Shown here piece by piece: positions 1 to 8,403 of a DNA stretch of 41,467 nt (positions within the stretch are counted from its first letter, which is position 1; every line of letters starts with the position of its first letter). The translations under genes and the position numbers were made by a program. The notes under the pieces were generated by a model that saw only the letters and a program-made list of their open reading frames with translations, had not been told where the DNA came from and searched no databases. The DNA comes from Eubacterium sp. (GTDB lineage: Bacteria > Bacillota > Clostridia > Lachnospirales > Lachnospiraceae), in the NCBI GenBank assembly GCA_024698585.1, contig JAILRB010000034.1, forward strand, positions 1-41,467, in the 5' to 3' direction.

Positions 1-55
1 AAATTCCTAACATCTCAGCAACTTCTTTTGCTGTATAATATAACTTCTCTGACAT
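1..55 (-). CDS. Helix-turn-helix (excisionase-like) protein, N-terminal 18 residues only
   Basis: The reading frame opens with ATG at 55 and runs off the left edge. The visible residues begin MSEKLYYTAKEVAEMLG. This is the usual first helix of MerR/excisionase-type winged-helix DNA-binding proteins (tyrosine-threonine-alanine then a valine-alanine helix). A strong ribosome site, AAAGGAG, lies at 65-71 about ten bases ahead of the ATG, which fixes the start. The body of the protein is outside the window, so its exact role (regulator or excisionase) cannot be told. Confidence 0.6.
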   Translation of the reverse strand, partial: MSEKLYYTAKEVAEMLGI

Positions 56-142
56 AACCCTAATCTCCTTTCAGATTTTCCAATTAATTTAATTTGTTTC
101 GTCTATGTCATTATTCTATTGCTTTCTTTTTATCTTTTTGAA

Positions 143-189
143 GGAGTGGCACTCCCCCCTTTCTTCATCTCTAAAAAGTGGCAAGCCAC
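143..189. promoter_or_regulatory. Two short palindromes upstream of the HTH gene
   Basis: GGAGTG-G-CACTCC (143-155) and GTGGC-AA-GCCAC (178-189) are perfect short inverted repeats between the guaA terminators and the HTH gene at the left edge. They share the core GTGGCA. They could be operators for the HTH protein itself, because such genes are often autoregulated, or minor hairpins. Nothing else is visible in 71-211. Confidence 0.25.
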
Positions 190-213
190 CTGGTATTATT
201 CTGTGGACTTCAT

Positions 214-252
214 AAAAAAAACAGCCAGGATGCCCATTTTCCCTAGCTGTTT
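214..252 (-). terminator. Distal intrinsic terminator after guaA
   Basis: On the minus strand, AAACAGCTAGGG pairs with TCCTGGCTGTTT (12 bp, two G-T wobbles) around a loop of about 10 nt, and runs straight into eight T. It is the second of two terminators in tandem behind guaA. Confidence 0.8.
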
Positions 253-257
253 GCACT

Positions 258-302
258 AAAAAAAGGACTCCTTAAAACTGTCTTAGTTTTAAAGAATCCT
301 TT
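258..302 (-). terminator. Proximal intrinsic terminator of guaA
   Basis: On the minus strand an arm of about 18 nt (AAAGGATTCTTTAAAACT) pairs with AGTTTTAAGGAGTCCTTT with only G-T wobbles and a 5-nt loop, followed by a T run. It lies about 93 nt after the guaA stop codon. Confidence 0.85.
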
Positions 303-379
303 ATTTATGGGGCTTGACTGCATATCGACTTCACGTTTTAAAGCCTATATGTCTCAAAGCCTTTATATATGGATATTCT

Positions 380-393
380 CGAACATTTGTTCG
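380..393. promoter_or_regulatory. LexA/DinR-like box just after the guaA stop codon
   Basis: CGAACATTTGTTCG fits the Gram-positive LexA (DinR) palindrome CGAAC-N4-GTTCG on all ten fixed positions, and the dyad extends to TCGAACA-TT-TGTTCGA (379-394). It lies between the guaA stop codon (395-397) and its terminator, so no open reading frame starts beside it. The match to the consensus is direct. Any function is unproven. Confidence 0.4.
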
Positions 394-394
394 A

Positions 395-1969
395 CTATTC
401 GAATTCGATTGTTCCAGGTGGCTTACTCGTAAGGTCGTACATTACTCTGTTGACACCCTTTACTTCGTTAATGATTCGATTCATTACCTTATTCAACACT
501 TCAAACGGGATTTCGGCTGCTTCGGCAGTCATGAAATCGATTGTTCTTACCGCTCTCAGTGCTACGGCATAGTCGTATGTTCTTTCGTCTCCCATAACAC
601 CTACGGAACGCATGTTAGTTAATGCTGCGAAGTACTGGTTTGGCATCCATGGTGCTTCTACGCCATTTTCTTTTTCGTACTGTGCTGCTGCATTGTCTAC
701 TTCTTCACGGTAGATTGCATCTGCATCCTGTACGATTTTTACCTTTTCGCCGGTAACTTCACCGATGATTCGGATTCCCAGTCCTGGGCCAGGGAATGGC
801 TGACGGAATACTAATTCCTTTGGAATTCCGAGTTCCAGTCCTGCTTTACGAACTTCGTCCTTGAACAGGTCACGAAGTGGTTCGATGATTTCCTTGAAAT
901 CTACTGTATCAGGTAATCCACCCACGTTGTGGTGGGATTTGATGACTGCGGATTCTCCGCCCAGACCGCTTTCTACTACGTCAGGATAAATGGTTCCCTG
1001 TGCGAGAAAGTCTACGGCTCCGATTTTCTTTGCTTCTTCTTCAAAGACACGGATGAATTCTTCTCCGATAATTTTTCTTTTTGCTTCCGGTTCAGATACA
1101 CCGGCAAGTTTTCCGTAGTAGCGTTCCTGTGCATTGATACGAATGAAGTTTAAGTCGAAGTCACCCTGTGGTCCAAAGACTGCTTCTACTTCGTCGCCTT
1201 CGTTTTTACGTAAGAGTCCGTGATCCACGAATACGCAGGTCAGCTGTTTTCCGATTGCCTTAGATAATAATCCTGCTGCCACAGAGGAATCTACCCCACC
1301 GGAAAGTGCCAGTAATACCTTTCCATCACCGACTTTTTCACGAATTGCCTTGATGGATTCTTCCACGAAGGAGTCCATCTTCCAGTCGCCTGCGCATCCG
1401 CAGACATTGTATACATAATTGCTTAAAATTTCTTTTCCGCGAACGGTGTGAAGTACTTCCGGATGGAACTGGATTGCATATAATTTCTTTGCCTCATCTT
1501 CTGCTGCTGCCACCGGGCAATCTGCTGTATGAGCTACGATTTTGAATTCCGGTGCCACCTGTGATATGTAGTCAAAATGACTCATCCATACCACGGAGTC
1601 TTCTTCTAAATCCTTGAATAATTTTGATGTCACATCAAAATGAGTTTCGGTTTTTCCGTATTCACGAACAGGAGCCTTTTCTACCTTTCCGCCTAAGATG
1701 TGCTGCATGAGCTGTGCTCCATAGCAAAGTCCTAATACCGGAATTCCTAATTCAAACAATTCCTTTGTATAGGTTGGTGCACCTTCTTCATAACAACTGT
1801 TTGGTCCACCGGTTAAAATGATTCCCTTTGGATTCATTTCTTTAATCTTTTCAATATCTGTTTTATAAGAATAGATTTCACAGTATACATTGCATTCTCT
1901 GACACGACGGGCAACCAGCTGGTTATACTGTCCACCGAAGTCAATGACAATTACTAACTCTCTGTTCAT
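395..1969 (-). CDS. guaA: GMP synthase (glutamine-hydrolysing)
   Basis: Catalyses amination of XMP to GMP with glutamine and ATP, the last step of guanine nucleotide synthesis, in the cytosol. The 524 residues match the usual full length. The N-terminal class I glutamine amidotransferase shows nucleophile Cys82 in GLCYGAQ and the His169/Glu171 pair in FHPE. The ATP pyrophosphatase half shows the P-loop SGGVDSS at 223-229. The C-terminal dimerisation domain ends in the family tail KPPGTIEFE. The start is set by AGGAGG six bases before the ATG. It is a single-gene unit with its own promoter (2034-2062) and two terminators. I saw no purine riboswitch in its short leader. Confidence 0.98.
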   Translation of the reverse strand: MNRELVIVIDFGGQYNQLVARRVRECNVYCEIYSYKTDIEKIKEMNPKGIILTGGPNSCYEEGAPTYTKELFELGIPVLGLCYGAQLMQHILGGKVEKAPVREYGKTETHFDVTSKLFKDLEEDSVVWMSHFDYISQVAPEFKIVAHTADCPVAAAEDEAKKLYAIQFHPEVLHTVRGKEILSNYVYNVCGCAGDWKMDSFVEESIKAIREKVGDGKVLLALSGGVDSSVAAGLLSKAIGKQLTCVFVDHGLLRKNEGDEVEAVFGPQGDFDLNFIRINAQERYYGKLAGVSEPEAKRKIIGEEFIRVFEEEAKKIGAVDFLAQGTIYPDVVESGLGGESAVIKSHHNVGGLPDTVDFKEIIEPLRDLFKDEVRKAGLELGIPKELVFRQPFPGPGLGIRIIGEVTGEKVKIVQDADAIYREEVDNAAAQYEKENGVEAPWMPNQYFAALTNMRSVGVMGDERTYDYAVALRAVRTIDFMTAEAAEIPFEVLNKVMNRIINEVKGVNRVMYDLTSKPPGTIEFE

Positions 1970-2005
1970 GTTTCCTCCTATTTACTCTCTTTGCAAATGT
2001 TTATA

Positions 2006-2085
2006 GGGCAAAACGCCCATTGCCTAAGTATCAATTTTACCCCATTTTTCTTTATTACGCAATATCAACGGTAGGGCGTTTTTGC
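2006..2085. repeat. Inverted repeat flanking the guaA promoter
   Basis: On the plus strand GCAAAACGCCC (2008-2018) and GGGCGTTTTTGC (2074-2085) are complementary apart from one extra T. They sit on either side of the putative guaA promoter. The inner arm can also fold alone as GGGC-loop-GCCC (2006-2018). If transcription starts near 2027 only the inner arm is in the RNA, so the pair would be a DNA operator. From an upstream start the two folds would compete. Confidence 0.35.
2034..2062 (-). promoter_or_regulatory. Probable sigma-A promoter of guaA
   Basis: On the minus strand TTGCGT (2062-2057), a 17-base spacer and TAAAAT (2039-2034) form a good -35/-10 pair. Transcription would start near 2027, giving a leader of about 58 nt. 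Confidence 0.6.
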
Positions 2086-2127
2086 TGAAATATTCGGGCC
2101 TATCCCCATTCTTTTCGGCTCTTTTGC

Positions 2128-2601
2128 TTAAAAGCCTTCTTTTTTTCGCATCAGTCGATTCTCTTTTCGGAGCAATGCTGCGTTCCACTCGGCCTTCTGT
2201 GCCTCGGTTTCCACAATGAGTTTTGGCACCGATGTTGGTCGGTCATTGTCATCCATTGCCACCATTACAAAATATGCCCGGTTAATTGGACGACGGGTTC
2301 CGTCAATACTTTCCACATAAGTGTCAATGCGCACTTCCATGGATGTGTTTCCGGTATAAGTTACATAGCCAATGAGCACTAACAATTCATTCTCATAGGC
2401 TCCTTCCTTAAAGACTAGGTGATCTATGGCTGCTGTAGTGACATTGTTTCGCATGGAATGTCTCTTTGCCACGATTCCTGCTGTCTCGTCGATCAGCTGA
2501 AGCAGAGCTCCACCAAACAATCGTCCGCCACCGTTTAAATCCCCCGGCTTAATTACATGTACCTGCTCTGTTCTTGAAAACTCTACTTTCTTTCCTTCCA
2601 T
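2128..2601 (-). CDS. Acyl-CoA thioesterase, hotdog fold (YciA/BACH type)
   Basis: Predicted cytosolic hydrolase of acyl-CoA thioesters, 157 residues, a single hotdog domain. The signature is GGRLFGGALLQLIDETAG at about 22-40, where the aspartate is the expected catalytic residue of this family, followed by a conserved strand ending in TSMEVRIDTYVE. Two adjacent ATG codons occur (2604 and 2601). GGAGG at 2611-2607 is five bases from the second, so I start there. The C-terminus is basic (ENRLMRKKEGF). The gene sits about 30 nt after the terminator-like hairpin of a structured RNA and has no clear promoter of its own, so it may be read through from that leader. Substrate chain length cannot be told. 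Confidence 0.88.
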   Translation of the reverse strand: MEGKKVEFSRTEQVHVIKPGDLNGGGRLFGGALLQLIDETAGIVAKRHSMRNNVTTAAIDHLVFKEGAYENELLVLIGYVTYTGNTSMEVRIDTYVESIDGTRRPINRAYFVMVAMDDNDRPTSVPKLIVETEAQKAEWNAALLRKENRLMRKKEGF

Positions 2602-2633
2602 CATTACCTCCACTTCTTTTTCTGACCCAACAA

Positions 2634-2666
2634 AGCACCGGATATATCATCGACATATCCGGTGCT
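2634..2666 (-). terminator. Strong hairpin ending the structured RNA, before the thioesterase
   Basis: AGCACCGGATAT and ATATCCGGTGCT make a perfect 12-bp stem with a 9-nt loop. On the minus strand it is followed by TTGTTGG, a weak U tract. It stands about 22 nt ahead of the thioesterase ribosome site, the usual place for a leader attenuator. Confidence 0.55.
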
Positions 2667-2990
2667 CTTCTATCTTAAATACCCTCCCTCTACTATTTCG
2701 GGTAACTACAGGTCTTTTCTTTCCTTCTTCCTACCTCTTCTCACTTCTCTTCGCTTTCGGAAACTCTTCGCCATAACTCCTATTCCGATTTACCATATTT
2801 ATTCGGATCTTTTGTCTCCCTCTACGACTTTACCTGTTCAACACTCCCGTTACAGCCATCTCCGTTCCGCTGTAATCCTTTCGTTAAGCATCCTCTGCTT
2901 CTCTTGAATCTCATACTGAGTTGACATTCAGTATCCCGTTACCTTACTTTCTATGTAGAAGAATTAGGTATTTATTTCTTCTTTGTACCT
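2634..2990 (-). ncRNA. Candidate structured leader RNA or small RNA upstream of the thioesterase
   Basis: This stretch carries no credible protein. The minus strand is strongly purine-rich and holds ordered hairpins: ATACTGA/TCAGTAT (2913-2934), AAGCA/TGCTT (2886-2900), TTACAGC/GCTGTAA (2850-2875), TCCGA/TCGGA (2784-2807) and the 12-bp terminal hairpin. Near the 5' end AGAAGAA/TTCTTCT (2957-2963 with 2976-2982) and AGGTA/TACCT (2966-2970 with 2986-2990) interleave, so an H-type pseudoknot is possible. A promoter-like pair lies just upstream (2993-3021). The phrase TAACGGGA occurs twice. I could not match it to tmRNA, RNase P RNA, 6S, T-box or a riboswitch I know. It may be a cis-acting leader of the thioesterase or a free RNA. 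3022-3169 shows nothing definite. Confidence 0.45.
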
Positions 2991-2992
2991 TG

Positions 2993-3021
2993 AATATAGC
3001 ACTGTTTTCGGGCTTTGAAAA
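2993..3021 (-). promoter_or_regulatory. Putative promoter of the structured RNA
   Basis: On the minus strand TTTTCA (3021-3016), a 17-base spacer and TATATT (2998-2993). The inverted repeat GTTTTC-N7-GAAAAC (3004-3022) overlaps the -35 and spacer and could be an operator. Transcription would start near 2986-2988. Confidence 0.45.
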
Positions 3022-3169
3022 CCCCTTTTTCATAGAAAAAAAAATCTTCGTATAACTTGCCAAAATCCATTGAAATGAAATCAATTTTTTGAATTATTTT
3101 TTTAGGCAAAATGTCTAAATGCTGCTTTAAAGTAGTAGAGTATTAACTGATTAACACCTCTTACAAGCT

Positions 3170-3205
3170 AAAAAATAGAACGAAGTTTTCACTCCGTTCT
3201 ATTTC
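3170..3205 (-). terminator. Intrinsic terminator of the uvrBA unit
   Basis: On the minus strand AAATAGAACG pairs with CGTTCTATTT across a loop of about 12 nt, ending in a T run. It overlaps the stop codon of the small gene after uvrA, so that gene belongs to the unit. Confidence 0.8.
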
Positions 3206-3300
3206 TGCTTTTCTAATTCTTCTTTCGCAATCCCAAGCATTTTCGCACCTTCTTCCAAGGTGATTTTTCCCTCGTCGATCAACTCCTGTATAAGTTCCAT
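3199..3300 (-). CDS. 33-residue small protein downstream of uvrA, function unknown
   Basis: The frame from ATG 3300 to TAG 3199 encodes MELIQELIDEGKITLEEGAK and a further 13 residues. It looks like an amphipathic helix followed by a helix-turn-helix-like piece (EEGAKMLGIAKEEL). It starts four bases after the uvrA stop, so it would be translationally coupled. Its own ribosome site (AAGTAAGAG) is weak. The composition looks like real protein rather than chance, and the terminator begins right at its stop. It could also be the eroded end of a longer DNA-binding protein. Confidence 0.55.
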   Translation of the reverse strand: MELIQELIDEGKITLEEGAKMLGIAKEELEKQK

Positions 3301-3304
3301 TCTC

Positions 3305-6130
3305 TTACTTCAACAACTTTTTCAGATATTTTCCGGTATAGCTGGTTGGGTGTTTTGCCACCTCTTCCGGGGTTCCCTTCACCACTACAGTTCCCCCCCG
3401 GTCACCACCATCTGGTCCCATATCAATAATGTAATCTGCCACCTTAATCACATCCAGATTGTGTTCGATTACCACTACTGTATTTCCTTCTTCGGTCAAA
3501 CGGTGAAGAATTTCTACCAGTTTATGCACATCTGCAAAATGCAATCCGGTCGTCGGCTCATCTAAGACATAAATGGTCTTTCCTGTACTGCGGCGACTCA
3601 ACTCTGTTGCCAGTTTGATACGCTGGGCTTCACCGCCGGACAATGTCGTAGACGGCTGACCCAACTTCACATAACCTAACCCTACGTCATAAAGGGTCTT
3701 TACCTTATTATAAATTCTTGGGACGTTCTTAAAGAAGTCCATTGCTTCTTCCACCGTCATCTCAAGCACATCGTAAATATTCTTACCCTTATATTTTACC
3801 TCCAGTGTTTCCCTGTTATATCGCTTTCCGTCACAAACTTCACAAGGAACATACACATCCGGAAGGAAATGCATTTCCACTTTCAGAATTCCGTCACCGG
3901 AGCAGGCTTCACAACGCCCCCCCTTAACGTTAAAACTGAAACGTCCTTTTTTATATCCTCGCTCCTTGGCATCCACAGTTGCTGCAAAGAGATCTCGAAT
4001 CATATCAAACATGCCGGTATAAGTTGCCGGATTGGAACGGGGCGTTCTTCCGATTGGTGACTGATCAATGTCGATAATCTTATCTAATTGTTCCACCCCC
4101 TCGATTTTCTTATGTTTTCCCGGAATGGTTCTGGCACGATTCAGTTTCTTGGCCAGGCTCTTATGAAGAATCTCATTGACCAGAGAACTTTTTCCCGAAC
4201 CGGAAACACCGGTAACACATGTGAGTACACCCAATGGGAATTCCACATCGATATCCTTCAGGTTATTTTCCTTAGCACCTACCACTTTGATCCAGCCCTT
4301 TGGCTCTCTGCGTTTTTCCGGTACCGGAATCTTGATTTCCCCCTTCAGATATTTTCCGGTGATACTGTTCGGATTATTCATGACATCTTCTGCAGTCCCT
4401 ACTGCCACCACTTCACCACCATGAGAACCGGCACGCGGTCCAATGTCCACCAGGTAGTCCGCAGCACGCATGGTGTCCTCATCATGTTCCACCACAACCA
4501 GGGTATTTCCCAGGTCACGTAAGTGCTTCAATGTCTTTAACAACTTCTCATTGTCGTTCTGATGCAGTCCAATACTCGGCTCATCCATGATGTAGGCCAC
4601 ACCTACCAGCCCGGATCCAATCTGTGTGGCCAGACGAATTCGCTGTGCCTCTCCACCGGAAAGCGTTCCCGTGGCACGAGTCAGACACAAATAATCTAGT
4701 CCTACATCTCGCAGGAAACTCAATCGCCCCTTAATCTCTTTAATGATTTCTTTTCCGATTTTTTCCTGCTGAGAAGTTAATTTTAATTCCTCAATATATT
4801 TTAGTTCATCCACCACGGACATTTCCGTCAATTCATGGATGTTCTTGTCTCCAATCGTTACCGCCAGGGACTCCTTCTTCAATCGCTGTCCCTTACAGGT
4901 CTGACACGGGGTAAAATGCATAAAGGATTCATATTCCGCCTTCATGGATTCTGCTCCGGTTTCTCTGTAGCGTCGCTGCACGTTGCGAATCAATCCTTCA
5001 AAGGCAATGTCGTAAACACCTTCTCCACGCTGTCCCTTGTAATGCACCGGAACGGAAACCCCATCCGTTCCATGAAGTAGGATATACTGAATTGGTTCCG
5101 GATAGTCTTCAAACGGTGTATCCAGGTCAAAGTCAAAACGCTTACACAAGGCCTGTAAGGTTGCGTTGGTAAAACTGCCTTCTTTATTGGCACTCTGCCA
5201 TCCAAGAACAGCAATCGCACCTTCATTAATACTCAGGCTCTTGTCCGGTATCATTAAATCCACATCGAATTCCATCTTATATCCTAAACCGAAACAGTCC
5301 GGACAGGCACCAAATGGATTATTGAAGGAAAAGCTTCTCGGCTGAATTTCATCAATACTGATTCCACAATCATTGCAGGCAAAATTCTGGCTAAAGGTCA
5401 TCCGTTCCCCGTCAATGACTTCTATATTCATCAGTCCACCGCCCAGTTTCAAGGCATTCTCAATGGAATCCGTCAATCGCTTTCCAATTCCCTCTCGAAT
5501 ACTCAAACGATCAATTACGATATCGATATTATGCTTATTATTTTTTTCCAGCGTGATTTCTTCCGTCAGTTCATACATGTTTCCATCTACAATGGCACGC
5601 ACATATCCACTTTTCTTGGCACTCTCCAATACCTTTTCGTGACGACCTTTTTTTCCACGCACTACTGGAGCCAACACTATGAACTTCGTCCGTTCCGGCA
5701 ACATCATAACATGATCCACGATTTCGTCGATAGTCTGCTTCTTAATCTCTTTCCCGCATTTCGGACAATGAGGCACCCCTGCTCGGGCATAAAGCAGTCG
5801 CATATAGTCATAGATTTCCGTCACCGTTCCTACCGTAGAACGCGGGTTTCTATTGGTTGATTTCTGGTCAATGGAAATTGCCGGAGGCAATCCTTCAATG
5901 CTTTCCACCTGTGGTTTCTCCATCTGTCCCAGGAACTGACGGGCGTAGGATGACAGGGATTCCATATATCTTCTCTGTCCTTCCGCGTAAATGGTATCAA
6001 AAGCCAGAGAGGACTTTCCGGAACCGCTTAACCCGGTCACTACCGTAAATTCATCTCTTGGAATATCAATATCAATGCCTTTCAAATTATGTTCGTGTGC
6101 TCCACGAATTTTAATATATTTCTTATCCAT
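3305..6130 (-). CDS. uvrA: Excinuclease ABC subunit A
   Basis: DNA-damage recognition ATPase of nucleotide excision repair; loads UvrB at lesions. The 941 residues are full length. Visible parts are a first Walker A ([14 protein letters not shown], about 32-46), a zinc module with CPKCGKEI, two ABC signatures ([12 protein letters not shown] and [12 protein letters not shown]), a second Walker A ([10 protein letters not shown], about 642) and the CEACSGDG...CEVCDG zinc finger. It starts 12 bases after the uvrB stop with AGAAGGA ahead of the ATG, so the two form one transcript, expected to be SOS-induced through the LexA box before uvrB. Confidence 0.98.
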   Translation of the reverse strand: MDKKYIKIRGAHEHNLKGIDIDIPRDEFTVVTGLSGSGKSSLAFDTIYAEGQRRYMESLSSYARQFLGQMEKPQVESIEGLPPAISIDQKSTNRNPRSTVGTVTEIYDYMRLLYARAGVPHCPKCGKEIKKQTIDEIVDHVMMLPERTKFIVLAPVVRGKKGRHEKVLESAKKSGYVRAIVDGNMYELTEEITLEKNNKHNIDIVIDRLSIREGIGKRLTDSIENALKLGGGLMNIEVIDGERMTFSQNFACNDCGISIDEIQPRSFSFNNPFGACPDCFGLGYKMEFDVDLMIPDKSLSINEGAIAVLGWQSANKEGSFTNATLQALCKRFDFDLDTPFEDYPEPIQYILLHGTDGVSVPVHYKGQRGEGVYDIAFEGLIRNVQRRYRETGAESMKAEYESFMHFTPCQTCKGQRLKKESLAVTIGDKNIHELTEMSVVDELKYIEELKLTSQQEKIGKEIIKEIKGRLSFLRDVGLDYLCLTRATGTLSGGEAQRIRLATQIGSGLVGVAYIMDEPSIGLHQNDNEKLLKTLKHLRDLGNTLVVVEHDEDTMRAADYLVDIGPRAGSHGGEVVAVGTAEDVMNNPNSITGKYLKGEIKIPVPEKRREPKGWIKVVGAKENNLKDIDVEFPLGVLTCVTGVSGSGKSSLVNEILHKSLAKKLNRARTIPGKHKKIEGVEQLDKIIDIDQSPIGRTPRSNPATYTGMFDMIRDLFAATVDAKERGYKKGRFSFNVKGGRCEACSGDGILKVEMHFLPDVYVPCEVCDGKRYNRETLEVKYKGKNIYDVLEMTVEEAMDFFKNVPRIYNKVKTLYDVGLGYVKLGQPSTTLSGGEAQRIKLATELSRRSTGKTIYVLDEPTTGLHFADVHKLVEILHRLTEEGNTVVVIEHNLDVIKVADYIIDMGPDGGDRGGTVVVKGTPEEVAKHPTSYTGKYLKKLLK

Positions 6131-6142
6131 TCTTTATTCCTT

Positions 6143-8128
6143 CTATTTATTGCTTTCCTGCAGCATCCGCAGTTCTTTCAATTTATCACGCATTTCAATG
6201 GCAGTCTCGAAATCAAGTTCCGCTGCTGCCTTGTCCATCTTCTTCTGAACCTTATCAATCAGCTTCTTCAATTCCTTCGGATCCATGGATTCCGGATCTT
6301 TTTCAATATCCACAATCTTTCGATCCACTTCCTTGGAAATGCTAATCAGCTCACGCACCGCCTTCTGAATGGTGGTTGGCGTGATGCCATGTTCTTCATT
6401 GTATTTCTGCTGAATGCCACGACGTCTTTCCGTTTCCTCAATGGCATTTCTCATGGAATCTGTCATGGTATCTGCATACATCACCACATGCCCCTCGCTG
6501 TTTCGGGCCGCACGTCCAATGGTCTGAATCAAGGACGTTTCCGAACGAAGAAATCCTTCCTTATCTGCGTCCAAGATTGCCACCAGAGAAATCTCCGGAA
6601 TATCCAGTCCCTCTCGAAGCAGGTTGATTCCCACCAGCACATCGAACACATCCAGACGCATATCACGGATGATCTGAGTTCGCTCCAGGGTATCAATATC
6701 GGAATGCAGGTACTTCACACGAATTCCCACTTCCCGCATATAATCCGTCAAATCTTCTGCCATTCGCTTGGTCAAGGTGGTTACCAGCACCTTGTTATGC
6801 TTTTCCACTTCCTTATGAATTTCTGAAATCAAGTCATCAATCTGACCTTCCACCGGTCGCACGGAAATCTCCGGATCCAACAATCCCGTTGGTCGGATAA
6901 TCTGTTCCACACGATTCAGTTCATGCTCTTCCTCGTACACATTCGGTGTGGCAGACACAAACATCATCTGGTCAATCATGGATTCAAATTCCTCAAACTT
7001 CAGCGGACGATTGTCCTTTGCCGAAGGCAATCGGAATCCATAATCCACCAGTGTTCCCTTTCGGGACTGATCCCCGTTATACATCCCGCGAATCTGTGGC
7101 ACGGTGATATGGGACTCATCTACAATAATCAGGAATTCATCCCCGAAATATTCAATCAAAGTATGCGGTGTCGCTCCCGGCTCCAACCCAGCCATAATTC
7201 TGGAGTAATTCTCAATGCCGGAGCAAAAGCCGGTCTCTCTTAACATTTCAATGTCAAAATTGGTTCGCTCAGCAATTCTCTGGGCCTCAATCAGCTTATC
7301 CTCTGATTTAAAATAAGCCACCTGCTCTGCCAATTCTTTTTCAATCTCCTTAATGGCCCCTTCCATTCGTTCCGGCGGAATTACATAGTGAGAGTTCGGG
7401 AAGATTGCCACATGCTCCAAGTACCGCTTCACTTCTCCGGTCAACGTATCAATTTCCGCAATACGGTCAATCTCATCGTCAAAGAATTCCACCCGCACCG
7501 CACTGTCCGTATAAGATGCCGGGAAAATCTCCAGATTTTCTCCCCGGACACGGAAAGTTCCGCGCTTAAAATCCATATCATTTCGGTCATATTGAATCTC
7601 AATCAACTGGTGAATAATGTCGTCTCTGTCCCGAATCACTCCCGGACGCAGCGACACCACCATGTTCTTATAATCAATCGGGTCTCCCAAGCCATAAATA
7701 CAGGATACGGAAGAAATAATGATTACATCTTTTCGCTCCATCAATGCCATGGTGGCAGAATGGCGCAGTTTATCAATCTCATCATTAATGGATGAGTCTT
7801 TTTCAATATAGGTATCCGTACTGGGAACGTATGCCTCCGGCTGATAGTAGTCATAATAAGACACAAAATATTCCACGGCGTTCTCCGGGAAGAATTCCTT
7901 GAATTCTCCGTAAAGCTGAGCCGCTAAGGTCTTATTATGCGCAATAATCAGTGTCGGTTTATTTAATTGTTCAATGACATTCGCCATGGTAAAGGTCTTT
8001 CCGGAACCGGTTACCCCCAGCAATGTCTGAAACTGTGCCCCCTTCTTAAATCCATCCACAAGCTTTTCAATGGCTTGGGGTTGGTCTCCGGTGGGCTGAT
8101 ATTCCGAATGTAAAATAAAACGATCCAT
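6143..8128 (-). CDS. uvrB: Excinuclease ABC subunit B
   Basis: Helicase-like damage verification subunit of nucleotide excision repair, cytosolic. I choose the ATG at 8128 ([18 protein letters not shown]), because CAGGAGAG lies seven bases upstream and 661 residues is the family length. An upstream in-frame start (8191) lacks a ribosome site. The sequence shows Walker A GVTGSGKT, the beta-hairpin region with [12 protein letters not shown], the DESH helicase box and QTIGRAARN of motif VI. The C-terminal UVR motif (about 620-655, [15 protein letters not shown]) is the UvrA/UvrC contact. Confidence 0.98.
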   Translation of the reverse strand: MDRFILHSEYQPTGDQPQAIEKLVDGFKKGAQFQTLLGVTGSGKTFTMANVIEQLNKPTLIIAHNKTLAAQLYGEFKEFFPENAVEYFVSYYDYYQPEAYVPSTDTYIEKDSSINDEIDKLRHSATMALMERKDVIIISSVSCIYGLGDPIDYKNMVVSLRPGVIRDRDDIIHQLIEIQYDRNDMDFKRGTFRVRGENLEIFPASYTDSAVRVEFFDDEIDRIAEIDTLTGEVKRYLEHVAIFPNSHYVIPPERMEGAIKEIEKELAEQVAYFKSEDKLIEAQRIAERTNFDIEMLRETGFCSGIENYSRIMAGLEPGATPHTLIEYFGDEFLIIVDESHITVPQIRGMYNGDQSRKGTLVDYGFRLPSAKDNRPLKFEEFESMIDQMMFVSATPNVYEEEHELNRVEQIIRPTGLLDPEISVRPVEGQIDDLISEIHKEVEKHNKVLVTTLTKRMAEDLTDYMREVGIRVKYLHSDIDTLERTQIIRDMRLDVFDVLVGINLLREGLDIPEISLVAILDADKEGFLRSETSLIQTIGRAARNSEGHVVMYADTMTDSMRNAIEETERRRGIQQKYNEEHGITPTTIQKAVRELISISKEVDRKIVDIEKDPESMDPKELKKLIDKVQKKMDKAAAELDFETAIEMRDKLKELRMLQESNK

Positions 8129-8263
8129 AGCACTCTCCTGTTTCAATGAAAATATCATTCCAAAGAATCTTCCTATTTCTGATTTTCTCAAAAATAAGCA
8201 GAATTATTCATAACGTAATTACTTTGTAGTTTATCATATTCACTAGGAAATGTACATATTTTT

Positions 8264-8277
8264 AGAACGTTTGTTCT
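8264..8277. promoter_or_regulatory. LexA (SOS) box upstream of uvrB
   Basis: AGAACGTTTGTTCT is a dyad with the Gram-positive LexA core GAAC-N4-GTTC. It lies about 136 bases ahead of the uvrB ATG. Control of uvrBA by LexA is established in related bacteria and the position fits. I could not place a confident -35/-10 pair around it. Confidence 0.8.
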
Positions 8278-8320
8278 GTTTCATTTTTTTCTTCTTAAAT
8301 CTGTACCCCAAATTTTCCAT

Positions 8321-8344
8321 AAAAAAAGGGCTGTAAAACAGCCC
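8321..8344 (-). terminator. Intrinsic terminator after the antiporter gene
   Basis: On the minus strand GGGCTG-TTTTA-CAGCCC is followed by seven T. It lies about 60 nt after the antiporter stop and closes the long ftsEX-to-antiporter unit. Confidence 0.93.
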
Positions 8345-8403
8345 CGAACCCAAAGCATCTATCACTGAGTCTGGAAACTTTTCACAGCCCGCTTGATATC
8401 ATT

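Noticed and set aside
1970..2127. Purine riboswitch before guaA
   Set aside because: The conserved core of the purine aptamer is not present, and the putative transcript leader is only about 58 nt.
2662..2907. Plus-strand open frame of 81 codons in the uvrA-thioesterase gap
   Set aside because: Low-complexity Ser/Leu/Phe/Pro composition from a pyrimidine-rich strand, no ribosome site. Better explained as the complement of a structured RNA.
2634..2990. T-box, tmRNA or RNase P RNA identity for the structured RNA
   Set aside because: No T-box sequence, no tRNA-like CCA end or tag frame, and none of the conserved RNase P stretches.
6089..6826. Long plus-strand open frame of 245 codons opposite uvrB
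   Set aside because: Rich in Phe/His/Ile as expected from antisense of a conserved gene, no ribosome site, no family likeness. The minus-strand frame is clearly uvrB.
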